Source of the DNA: Alphaproteobacteria bacterium | GTDB taxonomy: Bacteria; Pseudomonadota; Alphaproteobacteria; UBA9219; RFNS01 | Assembly (NCBI GenBank): GCA_037200005.1 | Contig: JBBCGY010000002.1 | Location: 366,001-430,000, forward strand | Direction of reading: 5' to 3' | DNA: 64,000 bases | Part shown: positions 37,149 through 44,203 of the stretch, piece by piece | How positions within the stretch are numbered: position 1 is the stretch's first letter | How the letters are laid out: each line of letters starts with the position of its first letter | Position numbers and translations under genes: made by a program | The notes under the pieces: generated by a model | The model's input: the letters and a program-made list of their open reading frames with translations, nothing else | Databases searched by the model: none | Told to the model about the DNA's origin: nothing

Positions 37149-37290
37149 AGTTGAAGCGGCAAAGCTTTTTCGGAATGAAATAAACCCCTGTGGCATATAA
37201 ATCACAAGAATAAGAATGTAAGAACGTACTACTTGTATCGGGCTAGTCGTTTCCCCATGTCAATTGCACGAACAATAGAGGGAAAACGTC

Positions 37291-37599
37291 ATGCAAAATA
37301 TGAATTCCACTGAGTATTTAGAGTTTATCGCGAAAAACAATCTCTATCTTTTCTATGAGAAAGATGTTCCTGGGGGAATCACAGGAAAGCGTGATGCCAT
37401 TACGATGGGAGATAAAGATGGCCGTCGGGCAGGACTTTCTAACCCTTTAGGTTATTCCAATAGTTGCTTAGAACTTCCAATGGAGGTTTTTGAAGATTTT
37501 CTTACAGCTTCTTTCGTAAAGAAGACCGACGAGGAAGATAAAAATGGATCCGCCATGTTTTGTCTAACAGAGGAAGGAAAAGCTCGTGGAATGTCTTAA
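37291..37599 (+). CDS. Hypothetical protein, 102 residues
   Basis: The start ATG follows AGAGGGAAAA, a good ribosome site. The protein is soluble, acidic and ends LTEEGKARGMS. It contains MPMEVFEDFL-like helices, with a middle KRDAITMGDKDGRRAGLSNP stretch. Its codons are AT-richer than the neighbours', which may point to transfer. I recognise no family. The ending resembles a winged-helix terminal strand, which is only a guess. Confidence 0.6.
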   Translation: MQNMNSTEYLEFIAKNNLYLFYEKDVPGGITGKRDAITMGDKDGRRAGLSNPLGYSNSCLELPMEVFEDFLTASFVKKTDEEDKNGSAMFCLTEEGKARGMS

Positions 37600-37643
37600 T
37601 GCGCACGGCTTATCACAAGAGAGCTATATCGGCGTAATAGGCT

Positions 37644-39905
37644 CTAAGAATCCTTCTGAATCTTATCCGCCGCCGTTTGCAGATGCACGGCGACTTCGTT
37701 CAGCCGGTTGATGACATCGTCGCCGCGGTCGCGCAGCGAGGAGAAGATGTCGGTCATGTTCGTCAGGGCCTGATCGATTTGATCGGGCGGCCCGGCAGCG
37801 GCAGGCAGAGGCACGACATTGTTATTCTGGTCGTTGGCGGCATGGCGCGGCAGACGCCCATCCAGCCTGTTCAACTGGCTGGAAATCTGGCCGAGCGCCG
37901 ACACGATTCCGGACAGCGCCGTCATCAGCTGCGGCGTGTCATGCGCGGGCGCGGTGACCTGCATGGCGACAAATCCGCTCGCCTCTTCGATTTCGGCCAG
38001 CTTGCCTCCGATTCGCTCATGCAACTGTTCCGGCATGGAAGCCAGCGCCGCGCCGATATCGCGCCGCCAATCCTCGATTTCCCGGCGCAGACTGTCGATC
38101 TCCGTCTTTTCGCCATCCTGGCCGATTTGCGGAATGATCTGTCCCAGTTGTCCCGCCACCTGGCCGAGCGCGCCGGTAAGCTGGTTCAGCGCGGCGAGGC
38201 GCTGCGCCATATCTTCGACTTTGCCGTAAATGGCGGTAAGCCGCGTTTCGTTGCGCGTCGCGATCTCGTCGGTGCGCGCCGCCATGTTGTCGATCGCGTC
38301 GCCGATTTCACGGTCGAGCCGCGCCAGTTGCCCCTGCATGCCGCCCGCGACGATTTCGACTTTCGTGCCGCCCTCGAGCAGCAGGCGCGTCGCGGAGGTC
38401 AGCTGCGTGCTGGCAAGCTCGGCGCTTTCCGCCGCCGCCGCCGTCGCATCGCCCAGGCGGCGCAACTCGCCGTCCGCGATAGCGCTAGCGAGGGCCAACT
38501 GCGCCTCGACCCGCGAGATCAATTGCTCGCTCTCGGCGGCCACCCTGCTGAGCCCGGATGCCGCGTCGCCGCCGCTCTTGGTCAATTCGGCCATCAGCTT
38601 GTCGTGCTGGCCCCGCATATGGCGCAGCACATGCTCGATCTGTTCGCCGCGCGCGGCGATGCCCGCCGTCGCGCCCGCGAGATTGTGCTGCAAGGCTTCG
38701 ACGCCGCGCAGCATCCCGTCCAGGCGCTTGCCGCCGCTGTCGACCTGCTTGGCGAGGGACGTGTTATGCTGCATCAGCCCGTCCACGGCGCTGGCCATCA
38801 TGCCGGCGCTGGCTTCGGTGCGGACCGACAGATCGGCGATCCTGTCGGCGACGTCGGCGGTCAGCGTCATGCGCGAGGCCGCATGATCGAGCATGGCGCG
38901 CAAGGCTTGCTCGGCGTCGCCCATGGTCGTGAGGATTTCATTCATGCGGCTGCGGGCGACTTCGTTGGTCTCGGTCAAAACTTTGCCGCCGTTACGGAGC
39001 ATGGTGATCGCCGCGAACATGCGCGCCGCGAGGTCTTCGCCTTCGCGCGCGAATTTCTGGCCGACGACATTGCTGAACTGCGCCGCCTCATGCATCGTCT
39101 TGTTGGATTGCTGCAATTGCTTGAGCGTGGATTCAGTCTGCTTTCCGGCAAGGCGCACGATCTCCGTCAGGGTTCCGGCGCGCTCCTCAAGCTTCGGCAG
39201 CACGGCGGCAAGCTGCCCGATCGCCTTGTCCTGAGTCCGCTGCAGCGATCCGGCCGATTGCTCCATATTCCCCTGCAGCAGCTGCAATCCGGCCATGCCG
39301 CTGCGCACGGCTTGAGTTAATTCCTGCAAATTCCGCGACAGGCCTTCGGCGGTTTCCTGCGCGCTGGCGCGATGATGGTCGCTGTCGGCCTGCAGCCGCA
39401 CGACGGTCTCGCCCACGGCATGCAGCGCGTTCATCATGGTTTCCTGCAGCAGCGCGAACAGCCCTTCGCTCTTGCCGTTGAATTTCAGATGGGCGGGGCC
39501 GTCGGGCGTGGCGATGACGGCATCCGGAATTTGCGCGAAATACTGCCGCGTCTTGTCGGCGCTGCGGGCCAGCGCGCCGATGGCGTCGGTGCGCTCTTGT
39601 CCCCATATCGGCGCGGTTAGATCGCCGTCGCTCATATTCTCGATGCTTTGCGCGAGCTGGGCGAGGGGAACGGCGAGGTCGCGGGTGAGCTGGCGGTAGA
39701 GCTCGAAAGCGGTCAGGCCCGCCGTCACGGCTCCCAAAATCGTCAGCCAGACCAGGGTCGTCATGTGCGACGAAGGCGGCATATTGTAGCTGATGAACAT
39801 CGCGCCGCCGGTCATGGCGGTGATGGCGATAACCACGGCGGCGAGCAGCCAATAACTGCGTTTCGTCAGCAAGCTTGGACTATCGGTTTGGGTCATGATG
39901 GGCAT
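37644..39905 (-). CDS. HAMP-domain membrane protein with long coiled coil
   Basis: The product is 753 residues. Two N-terminal membrane helices (about 16-42 and 49-70) enclose a very short periplasmic loop. A HAMP domain (about 72-125, including RDLAVPLAQLAQSIENMSDGD) follows, then about 600 residues of predicted helical coiled coil rich in Ala, Gln, Glu and Leu. No chemoreceptor signalling hairpin, kinase or cyclase domain is present. It resembles alphaproteobacterial apolipoprotein-like or methyl-accepting-type scaffolds. It may organise an envelope or division complex; the function is unknown. Confidence 0.72.
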   Translation of the reverse strand: MPIMTQTDSPSLLTKRSYWLLAAVVIAITAMTGGAMFISYNMPPSSHMTTLVWLTILGAVTAGLTAFELYRQLTRDLAVPLAQLAQSIENMSDGDLTAPIWGQERTDAIGALARSADKTRQYFAQIPDAVIATPDGPAHLKFNGKSEGLFALLQETMMNALHAVGETVVRLQADSDHHRASAQETAEGLSRNLQELTQAVRSGMAGLQLLQGNMEQSAGSLQRTQDKAIGQLAAVLPKLEERAGTLTEIVRLAGKQTESTLKQLQQSNKTMHEAAQFSNVVGQKFAREGEDLAARMFAAITMLRNGGKVLTETNEVARSRMNEILTTMGDAEQALRAMLDHAASRMTLTADVADRIADLSVRTEASAGMMASAVDGLMQHNTSLAKQVDSGGKRLDGMLRGVEALQHNLAGATAGIAARGEQIEHVLRHMRGQHDKLMAELTKSGGDAASGLSRVAAESEQLISRVEAQLALASAIADGELRRLGDATAAAAESAELASTQLTSATRLLLEGGTKVEIVAGGMQGQLARLDREIGDAIDNMAARTDEIATRNETRLTAIYGKVEDMAQRLAALNQLTGALGQVAGQLGQIIPQIGQDGEKTEIDSLRREIEDWRRDIGAALASMPEQLHERIGGKLAEIEEASGFVAMQVTAPAHDTPQLMTALSGIVSALGQISSQLNRLDGRLPRHAANDQNNNVVPLPAAAGPPDQIDQALTNMTDIFSSLRDRGDDVINRLNEVAVHLQTAADKIQKDS

Positions 39906-39947
39906 CCGGCAATAGGGCGAATCAGATTCCCAAGTGTCATGGAAAAC

Positions 39948-39979
39948 CAGCCGGAAGGCAAATCCAATCCCTCCGGCTG
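39948..39979 (-). terminator. Probable terminator after the barrel-like gene
   Basis: The arms CAGCCGGA (39948-39955) and TCCGGCTG (39972-39979) form an 8-base-pair stem, extended inward by GG/CC. On the minus strand it follows the stop of the gene at 39986 and is succeeded by GTTTTCC, a modest U-run. Confidence 0.65.
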
Positions 39980-39985
39980 TTTCCC

Positions 39986-40915
39986 TTAGAAACTGTAGCC
40001 GACAACGAGCTTGAACTGCACCGGGGCCGCAAGCTGATTGCCGTTGAAATCCTCGAAAACCGGGATCTCAACGTCGCCATACAGCTTCACCGCTTTGAAG
40101 GCGTATTCGATGCCGGGCGAAATCAGCAGCCGCCGGTAGCCGCTGTTCGACGGGTCGCCGTTCGGGCCGCCGTCGCGCAGGCGGTAAGAGCCGATAAGCT
40201 GCAGCAGCGGGGAAAGCTTGCCCGCGCCGCCCAGATCGATCCCCTTGTTGTAATAGCTGCCGATGGCGGCATTGGTTTCGGTGCCGGGGCGGTAGCCGTC
40301 CTGGGTGATGAAAGGGCGGTCCCATAGGATGTTGGCGAACCAGTTGAACATGCCTTTTGTGTCGAGCGCGCCCATGTGATAGGCGCCGAGCAGCATATTG
40401 ACGCTGCCCGTGCCGGTTTGGACATCGCGCTCGAAGCCGGGATAGGTATAATCGCCCGTCGGCAATTTGACGCCGAAGGTGACGCCGGTGGACATGTCGC
40501 CTGAGAATCCGGAATAAACGCCCCGCAGCTTCACGTCGCCGAAAGCGGCATGCTGGATGTCGTTGAGGTCGCCGCTGTCCTCGTCGGCGGACCTGACGCG
40601 GCGCTCGACGTAGGGAATTTCCGCTATCGCGCCCCAACTGCGGCTGAACATATATTCCGCGCCGAAGGTATAGAAATCGCTGCGGATTCGCCGGTCTTCG
40701 TTATCGTCTTCCGGCGCGGCGGACATCCCGCTCCGGTTTTGCTTCTGGCTCATATGGTCGTATTCAATCCAGGCGCGGCCTCCTTCGCCGGTCGGCATCA
40801 TGGTGCCGGTGCCGACATCGAAGACGCCGCAGCCGCAGGCGCAGGCTAGGGCGGCGTTCGGCATTAAACCGGCCAGCAAAGCGATAGCTGGCAATAGGCG
40901 GTGGAACAGTTTCAT
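39986..40915 (-). CDS. Exported protein with CACGCG motif, probable outer-membrane barrel
   Basis: The product is 309 residues from the ATG at 40915, preceded by GGAGATACC. A signal peptide (about 1-23, LAGLMPNAALA) ends just before CACGCGVFDVGT, a Cys-rich start of the mature chain that could bind metal. The rest alternates short amphipathic strands with Gly/Asp turns (for example GVYSGFSGDMSTGVTFGVKL) and ends in a strand with terminal Phe (KLVVGYSF), as outer-membrane beta barrels do. It is transcribed after the DUF2946 gene. A metal-linked transport role is possible but not shown. Confidence 0.68.
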   Translation of the reverse strand: MKLFHRLLPAIALLAGLMPNAALACACGCGVFDVGTGTMMPTGEGGRAWIEYDHMSQKQNRSGMSAAPEDDNEDRRIRSDFYTFGAEYMFSRSWGAIAEIPYVERRVRSADEDSGDLNDIQHAAFGDVKLRGVYSGFSGDMSTGVTFGVKLPTGDYTYPGFERDVQTGTGSVNMLLGAYHMGALDTKGMFNWFANILWDRPFITQDGYRPGTETNAAIGSYYNKGIDLGGAGKLSPLLQLIGSYRLRDGGPNGDPSNSGYRRLLISPGIEYAFKAVKLYGDVEIPVFEDFNGNQLAAPVQFKLVVGYSF

Positions 40916-40994
40916 AGGTATCTCCTGAATGCATGGGTGCATGAATGCGCCGCGCGGAATGCGCGGCGTCATGGATTTTGATTGTTTGGATGGT

Positions 40995-41426
40995 TCAGGA
41001 GCGGAGAGGCGGCGCGCGCGGCCATGCGGCGGTTACATGCTCGTGCCGCAGTCGAGAATCCGGTTCATGCCGGCGCTTGAAATAAAGGAAAAGGAACGGC
41101 ACGGCGAACAGCGCCGCCATCGCGGGCGGCGCGAAGCTCGACGCTTTCTCGAACGGACAAAACTGGAAATGTTTTTCGGCTTGATGCTCGCCGCCGTCTT
41201 TTTTCGGATCGGTTTTGTTGAGGTCTTGATCGACGTAAATCTGCTGCGCGCCATAGGCCGAGCATATCGTAATCTTGACGATGCCCTGCCGCAGGGCGGC
41301 CATATCGGGCATGAATCCCAGCGGCATCGCCGCCTTGAGCAGCAGCAAAGCGCCAAGCAGATAAATCAGCGGGCGGTTGAGGAGGGCGGAGCGCATGACG
41401 CGCCATATAACATGATCGCGGCTCAT
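40995..41426 (-). CDS. DUF2946-like membrane protein
   Basis: The product is 143 residues with an N-terminal membrane helix followed by the family's AAMPLGFMPDMAAL, ITICSAYGAQ and FCPFEKAS stretches, then a second helix. DUF2946 proteins are often found in copper or cobalamin-associated clusters. The two Cys and nearby His residues could bind metal. The gene precedes the CACGCG protein by 79 bases on the same strand. A start at 41396 (second Met) is possible. Confidence 0.7.
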   Translation of the reverse strand: MSRDHVIWRVMRSALLNRPLIYLLGALLLLKAAMPLGFMPDMAALRQGIVKITICSAYGAQQIYVDQDLNKTDPKKDGGEHQAEKHFQFCPFEKASSFAPPAMAALFAVPFLFLYFKRRHEPDSRLRHEHVTAAWPRAPPLRS

Positions 41427-41474
41427 GTCAAAGGCTGCCTATAAACCCCTGAAAACCATGCGGATTTGGTGTGT

Positions 41475-41509
41475 GGGAAATTTCCACCATATTATACATT
41501 GCATACCCA
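41475..41509 (+). repeat. Left terminal inverted repeat of the IS1595 element
   Basis: Begins GGGAAATTTCCACCATATTA and ends ATACCCA. It matches the reverse complement of 44097-44131 over its first 22 bases with one difference and again over the last seven, with a shifted CATTGC/TTGCC in between. Confidence 0.85.
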
Positions 41510-41542
41510 AAACGAATCGGGTAAAGCGGAAATGAGGACAAA

Positions 41543-42364
41543 ATGAGTTCGGGGTGCGATATCGCGCAGTTAAGCAGGTCAGTCCTCGCCGACAAGCCGG
41601 GGATGGTGTGCGTGATTAAGGTCTATATGGATGAATCTGGCATTCATGACGACTCGCCGGTTGTTTCGGTCGGGGCCTATCTTGCGCGCCCGAAAGAATG
41701 GGGTGAGTTTACCAAGAAATGGAAGTGCGCCATACGTCCCATTAAGTGCTATCACGCCACCGATGCCGCGAATCTGAGGGGTGAGTTCAAGGGATGGAAA
41801 ACCGAAGATGTAACCGAAATTGTTAAAAGGGCACTTCCCATTATCCCGCAATATACAGCTATGGGATTTGCGGTCGCCATTAACTTAAACGATCTAAAGC
41901 AAGCCATGAACGGGAAGCGTGGCCTATTGAAAGTTCTGGGGTCACCATATAGAGCCTGCCTGCTTTGGACTATCGCCCTAATCATGGCCGAGAAAAATAA
42001 GAATGAAAGCATGGAGCGGATTGCCTTCTATCATGAGATAAACAACATGAGAGAGGACGCTCTTAAAGTCTATGACCATGTTCACAATACCATGAATCCG
42101 AATAGCTCTATCATGAGCTTTTCGTTTGGAGCCAAAAAAGACTATCCCCCATTGCAAGCAGCCGACGTTCTTGCCTATGAAGCTAACAAGCGGCTGCGAA
42201 ATATAGCCGCGTCAAACCGTCGTGCTTTTGACGCGCTTAAACCAAATAGCGGAAAATTCGTTCTTAAATATTATGATCAAAGCAATATGGACTTTTTGAT
42301 TGGAGAATTGGAAAAACTCCCCAAATATCAATCTCCGCGCCCATCATCGCACGCCAAGGCTTGA
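41543..42364 (+). CDS. DUF3800 domain protein (passenger of IS element)
   Basis: The product is 273 residues with a GAGGA ribosome site before the ATG. It has the DUF3800 hallmarks VYMDESGIHDD near residue 28, YHATDA, and PPLQAADVLAYEANKRLR near the C-terminus, an RNase H-like arrangement of acidic residues. DUF3800 proteins are frequent in mobile elements and defence islands; some are suspected nucleases, with no proven function. It lies just inside the left end and its last 21 bases overlap the convergent membrane gene. Confidence 0.82.
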   Translation: MSSGCDIAQLSRSVLADKPGMVCVIKVYMDESGIHDDSPVVSVGAYLARPKEWGEFTKKWKCAIRPIKCYHATDAANLRGEFKGWKTEDVTEIVKRALPIIPQYTAMGFAVAINLNDLKQAMNGKRGLLKVLGSPYRACLLWTIALIMAEKNKNESMERIAFYHEINNMREDALKVYDHVHNTMNPNSSIMSFSFGAKKDYPPLQAADVLAYEANKRLRNIAASNRRAFDALKPNSGKFVLKYYDQSNMDFLIGELEKLPKYQSPRPSSHAKA

Positions 42365-42730
42365 AGCGCATATCGCGACAGCAGAAAGGATAACAATTAA
42401 AACTGTTGAGATGATGATGATTCTCCATCCTGATTTTATGCGTTCTATCCAAGGGAATTTTTTGACACCACGATCTTTAATGTAGAGGGTGGCAAAAATG
42501 ACAGCCATACAAACAGTCATCAATCCAAGAGCCGCCAATTTCCTAACAAAAATTTCCCAATGTTCGGAAATCCAATAAAACGCAAACCACAGAAGCCCAA
42601 TGATAAGGATTGCAGCCACGGCAAAAATCGCCAGCACAAAAGACAATTTGATGATGGCCGCAGTGAAATCTCTTCCCCATACTAAGGTAATCAGTATCAG
42701 GCACAAAAGAACAGCTATGACAAAAAGCAT
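42344..42730 (-). CDS. Small membrane protein in the IS element
   Basis: From the ATG at 42730, which follows GGGGGAG, the product is 128 residues. It has about four hydrophobic segments (MLFVIAVLLCLILITLVWG, LSFVLAIFAVAAILIIGLLW, LAALGLMTVCMAVIFA and a last one near the C-terminus). An upstream in-frame Met would add 50 residues across the hairpin-rich segment. No family is recognised. It is a passenger with a possible accessory or immunity-like role, unproven. Confidence 0.6.
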   Translation of the reverse strand: MLFVIAVLLCLILITLVWGRDFTAAIIKLSFVLAIFAVAAILIIGLLWFAFYWISEHWEIFVRKLAALGLMTVCMAVIFATLYIKDRGVKKFPWIERIKSGWRIIIISTVLIVILSAVAICASSLGVR

Positions 42731-42732
42731 AG

Positions 42733-42887
42733 TTCGCACTCCCCCATCTGGTGATCGGGGAGTGATAAGACCTGTCATTGGAAAGGCCGCGCATGTCTTT
42801 AGACTTTCGCCCTGAACATACACATGCGCCTCCCCGACCATACGGTGGGGAGTGCGAAGACGGTCACACAAAGCCGCCAATGACAGG
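42733..42887. repeat. Hairpin-rich segment inside the IS element
   Basis: Several nested inverted repeats occur in 155 bases: TTCGCACTCCCC (42733-42744) with GGGGAGTGCGAA (42847-42858), CCTGTCATTGG (42771-42781) with CCAATGACAGG (42877-42887), and local hairpins CACTCCCC/GGGGAGTG (42737-42764). It separates the membrane gene from the small ORF and transposase. It could be a regulatory or transcription-insulating structure; both arms of the outer repeat are perfect. Confidence 0.6.
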
Positions 42888-42956
42888 GGTTTATCAGACC
42901 CCAGCGCCGCCTTTTAGCGGACACGGAAGGGAATTTTAAGGTCTATGGCCTGGGAG

Positions 42957-43124
42957 TCAAGTTCGGGCGGATTTACCGGACTTTACAGGCACAATCTTCC
43001 TGAAAGCCTTCTCGAAGCTTTTTCCGGATTCATCCGCGCCAAGCTTCCGAGCGGTTTCTATGAACCGCTCGGCTTGGGCTTTATCTTTGGTTTTGGGCCG
43101 AACCTTTTTGGGTTTTCTAGCCAT
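42957..43124 (-). CDS. Small conserved-type protein next to transposase, 55 residues
   Basis: Read on the minus strand from ATG 43124, six bases after the transposase stop, to TGA at 42957. The protein begins MARKPKKVRPKTKDKAQ and continues RFIETARKLGADESGKSFEKA, a pattern seen in small alphaproteobacterial proteins with ERFIETARELG-like cores. The spacing suggests translation from the transposase transcript. The function is unknown; the very basic start suggests nucleic-acid contact. Confidence 0.7.
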   Translation of the reverse strand: MARKPKKVRPKTKDKAQAERFIETARKLGADESGKSFEKAFRKIVPVKSGKSART

Positions 43125-43130
43125 GAAGGC

Positions 43131-44057
43131 TTATCCTGCAGCAGTCGTTCGATAAGTTAGCCGCTTGCCCATGACGCCCTTTACGGCGTTTTCGGTGCGG
43201 GTTACATCATCATAACCCAAACCCTTGCGGGCGCTATAGCGAAAATCGAACTCGGCCAGATAGCGGTGCAGATGCTTCTCGCTGCAATGCTGGTAGATAC
43301 CGCGCATACCGCGCTTGAAGATCGAGAAATAGCCTTCCACGGTATTGCTGTGGATATTGCCCCTGACATACTCGCCAGCCTTATGCGCCACAGTGCCGTG
43401 AGCGGCGAATTGCTTGCCGATGCCGGTATAAAGGTTGCTCTCGTCAGTGTAGAGCTTGGCCTTGCGGTCGATATTCGCAGCCAGGATCGGCTCGACAAAG
43501 ACCTTGCGGTTCATCGGGACATGAAATGACCGCGCCGGGCCGTTACGTTCGACCAGGGATATAATGGTGCGCTTGCTGCTTAAGGCGGCTTTGCCGAGCC
43601 GGGTGCGCTTGGTGACGGTATCCTTGTCGCCGTAATAGGTTTCGTCGGCTTCAACGACTTCCCCGCCACCGCCCATAGGAGGAAGCCCGTTGATCTTCAT
43701 GGCTTCCCTGATCCGGTGAGAAAGGAACCATGCAGATTTCAGGGTAATGCCCAAAGTCCGGTGAAGCTGGTTGCTGCTGATCCCCTTCTTGCTGCTGCAC
43801 ATTAAAAAGATGGCCTGTAACCAGATATGCATTTTGATATGAGAGGACTCAAAGATAGTCCCGACCTTCACGGTGAACGGCTTGCGGCACTGGTAGCACT
43901 TGTAGCATCCAATGCGGGTAGATTTGCCCTGCATCTTGGATATGCGCTCCACGCCGCCGCAATGCGGGCAGATAACCCCATTCGGCCATACGCGGGCTTC
44001 AACCCACGCATAGGCCGCTTCTTCATCGTGGAAATGTTTTTCGTTCAGGACTGACAT
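43131..44057 (-). CDS. IS1595-family ISXO2-like transposase
   Basis: The product is 308 residues. An N-terminal zinc ribbon (CPHCGG and CYQCRKPF) is followed by a helix-turn-helix-like segment (GISSNQLHRTLGITLKSAW) and a DDE/DDN-type catalytic domain with EADETYYG, LYTDESNLY and HSNTVEGYFSIFKRG. The last motif is the ISXO2 hallmark. The start ATG lies about 40 bases inside the right terminal repeat. All motifs are intact, so the element may still move. Confidence 0.93.
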   Translation of the reverse strand: MSVLNEKHFHDEEAAYAWVEARVWPNGVICPHCGGVERISKMQGKSTRIGCYKCYQCRKPFTVKVGTIFESSHIKMHIWLQAIFLMCSSKKGISSNQLHRTLGITLKSAWFLSHRIREAMKINGLPPMGGGGEVVEADETYYGDKDTVTKRTRLGKAALSSKRTIISLVERNGPARSFHVPMNRKVFVEPILAANIDRKAKLYTDESNLYTGIGKQFAAHGTVAHKAGEYVRGNIHSNTVEGYFSIFKRGMRGIYQHCSEKHLHRYLAEFDFRYSARKGLGYDDVTRTENAVKGVMGKRLTYRTTAAG

Positions 44058-44096
44058 GGCTGGCTCCGTTTGATGAAGCCATTATATCAGAAATTA

Positions 44097-44131
44097 TGGG
44101 TATGGCAAGTATAATATGGCGGAAATTTCCC
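44097..44131 (-). repeat. Right terminal inverted repeat of the IS1595 element
   Basis: The reverse complement begins GGGAAATTTCCGCCATATTA and ends ATACCCA. It pairs with the left repeat at 41475-41509 and sits 40 bases upstream of the transposase start. Confidence 0.85.
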
Positions 44132-44203
44132 TTGATTTTAATTTTGTCTTGAGTTATTGACTATCCCCAGAGGGCTTGCGCTCAAAATCAGCCATTCATC
44201 ATT

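Larger units (their letters stand above)
41475..44131. mobile_element. IS1595-family (ISXO2-like) element with passenger genes
   Basis: The 2657-base element is bounded by 35-base inverted repeats (41475-41509 and 44097-44131). It encodes an ISXO2-type transposase (43131-44057) and a 55-codon ORF just downstream, with a DUF3800 gene and a small membrane protein gene as passengers. Base use inside is AT-richer than the surroundings. No clear 8-base target duplication is seen (left flank TGGTGTGT, right flank TTGATTTT), so either the ends need trimming or the copy has decayed. Confidence 0.85.

Noticed and set aside
37677..39320. 547-residue plus-strand frame opposite the HAMP protein
   Set aside because: Antisense of a coherent membrane-HAMP-coiled-coil protein; no ribosome site or domain.
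41475..44131. Integrated phage or integron reading of the IS region
   Set aside because: No integrase, phage structural gene or attC array; a single ISXO2 transposase with matching ends explains it.
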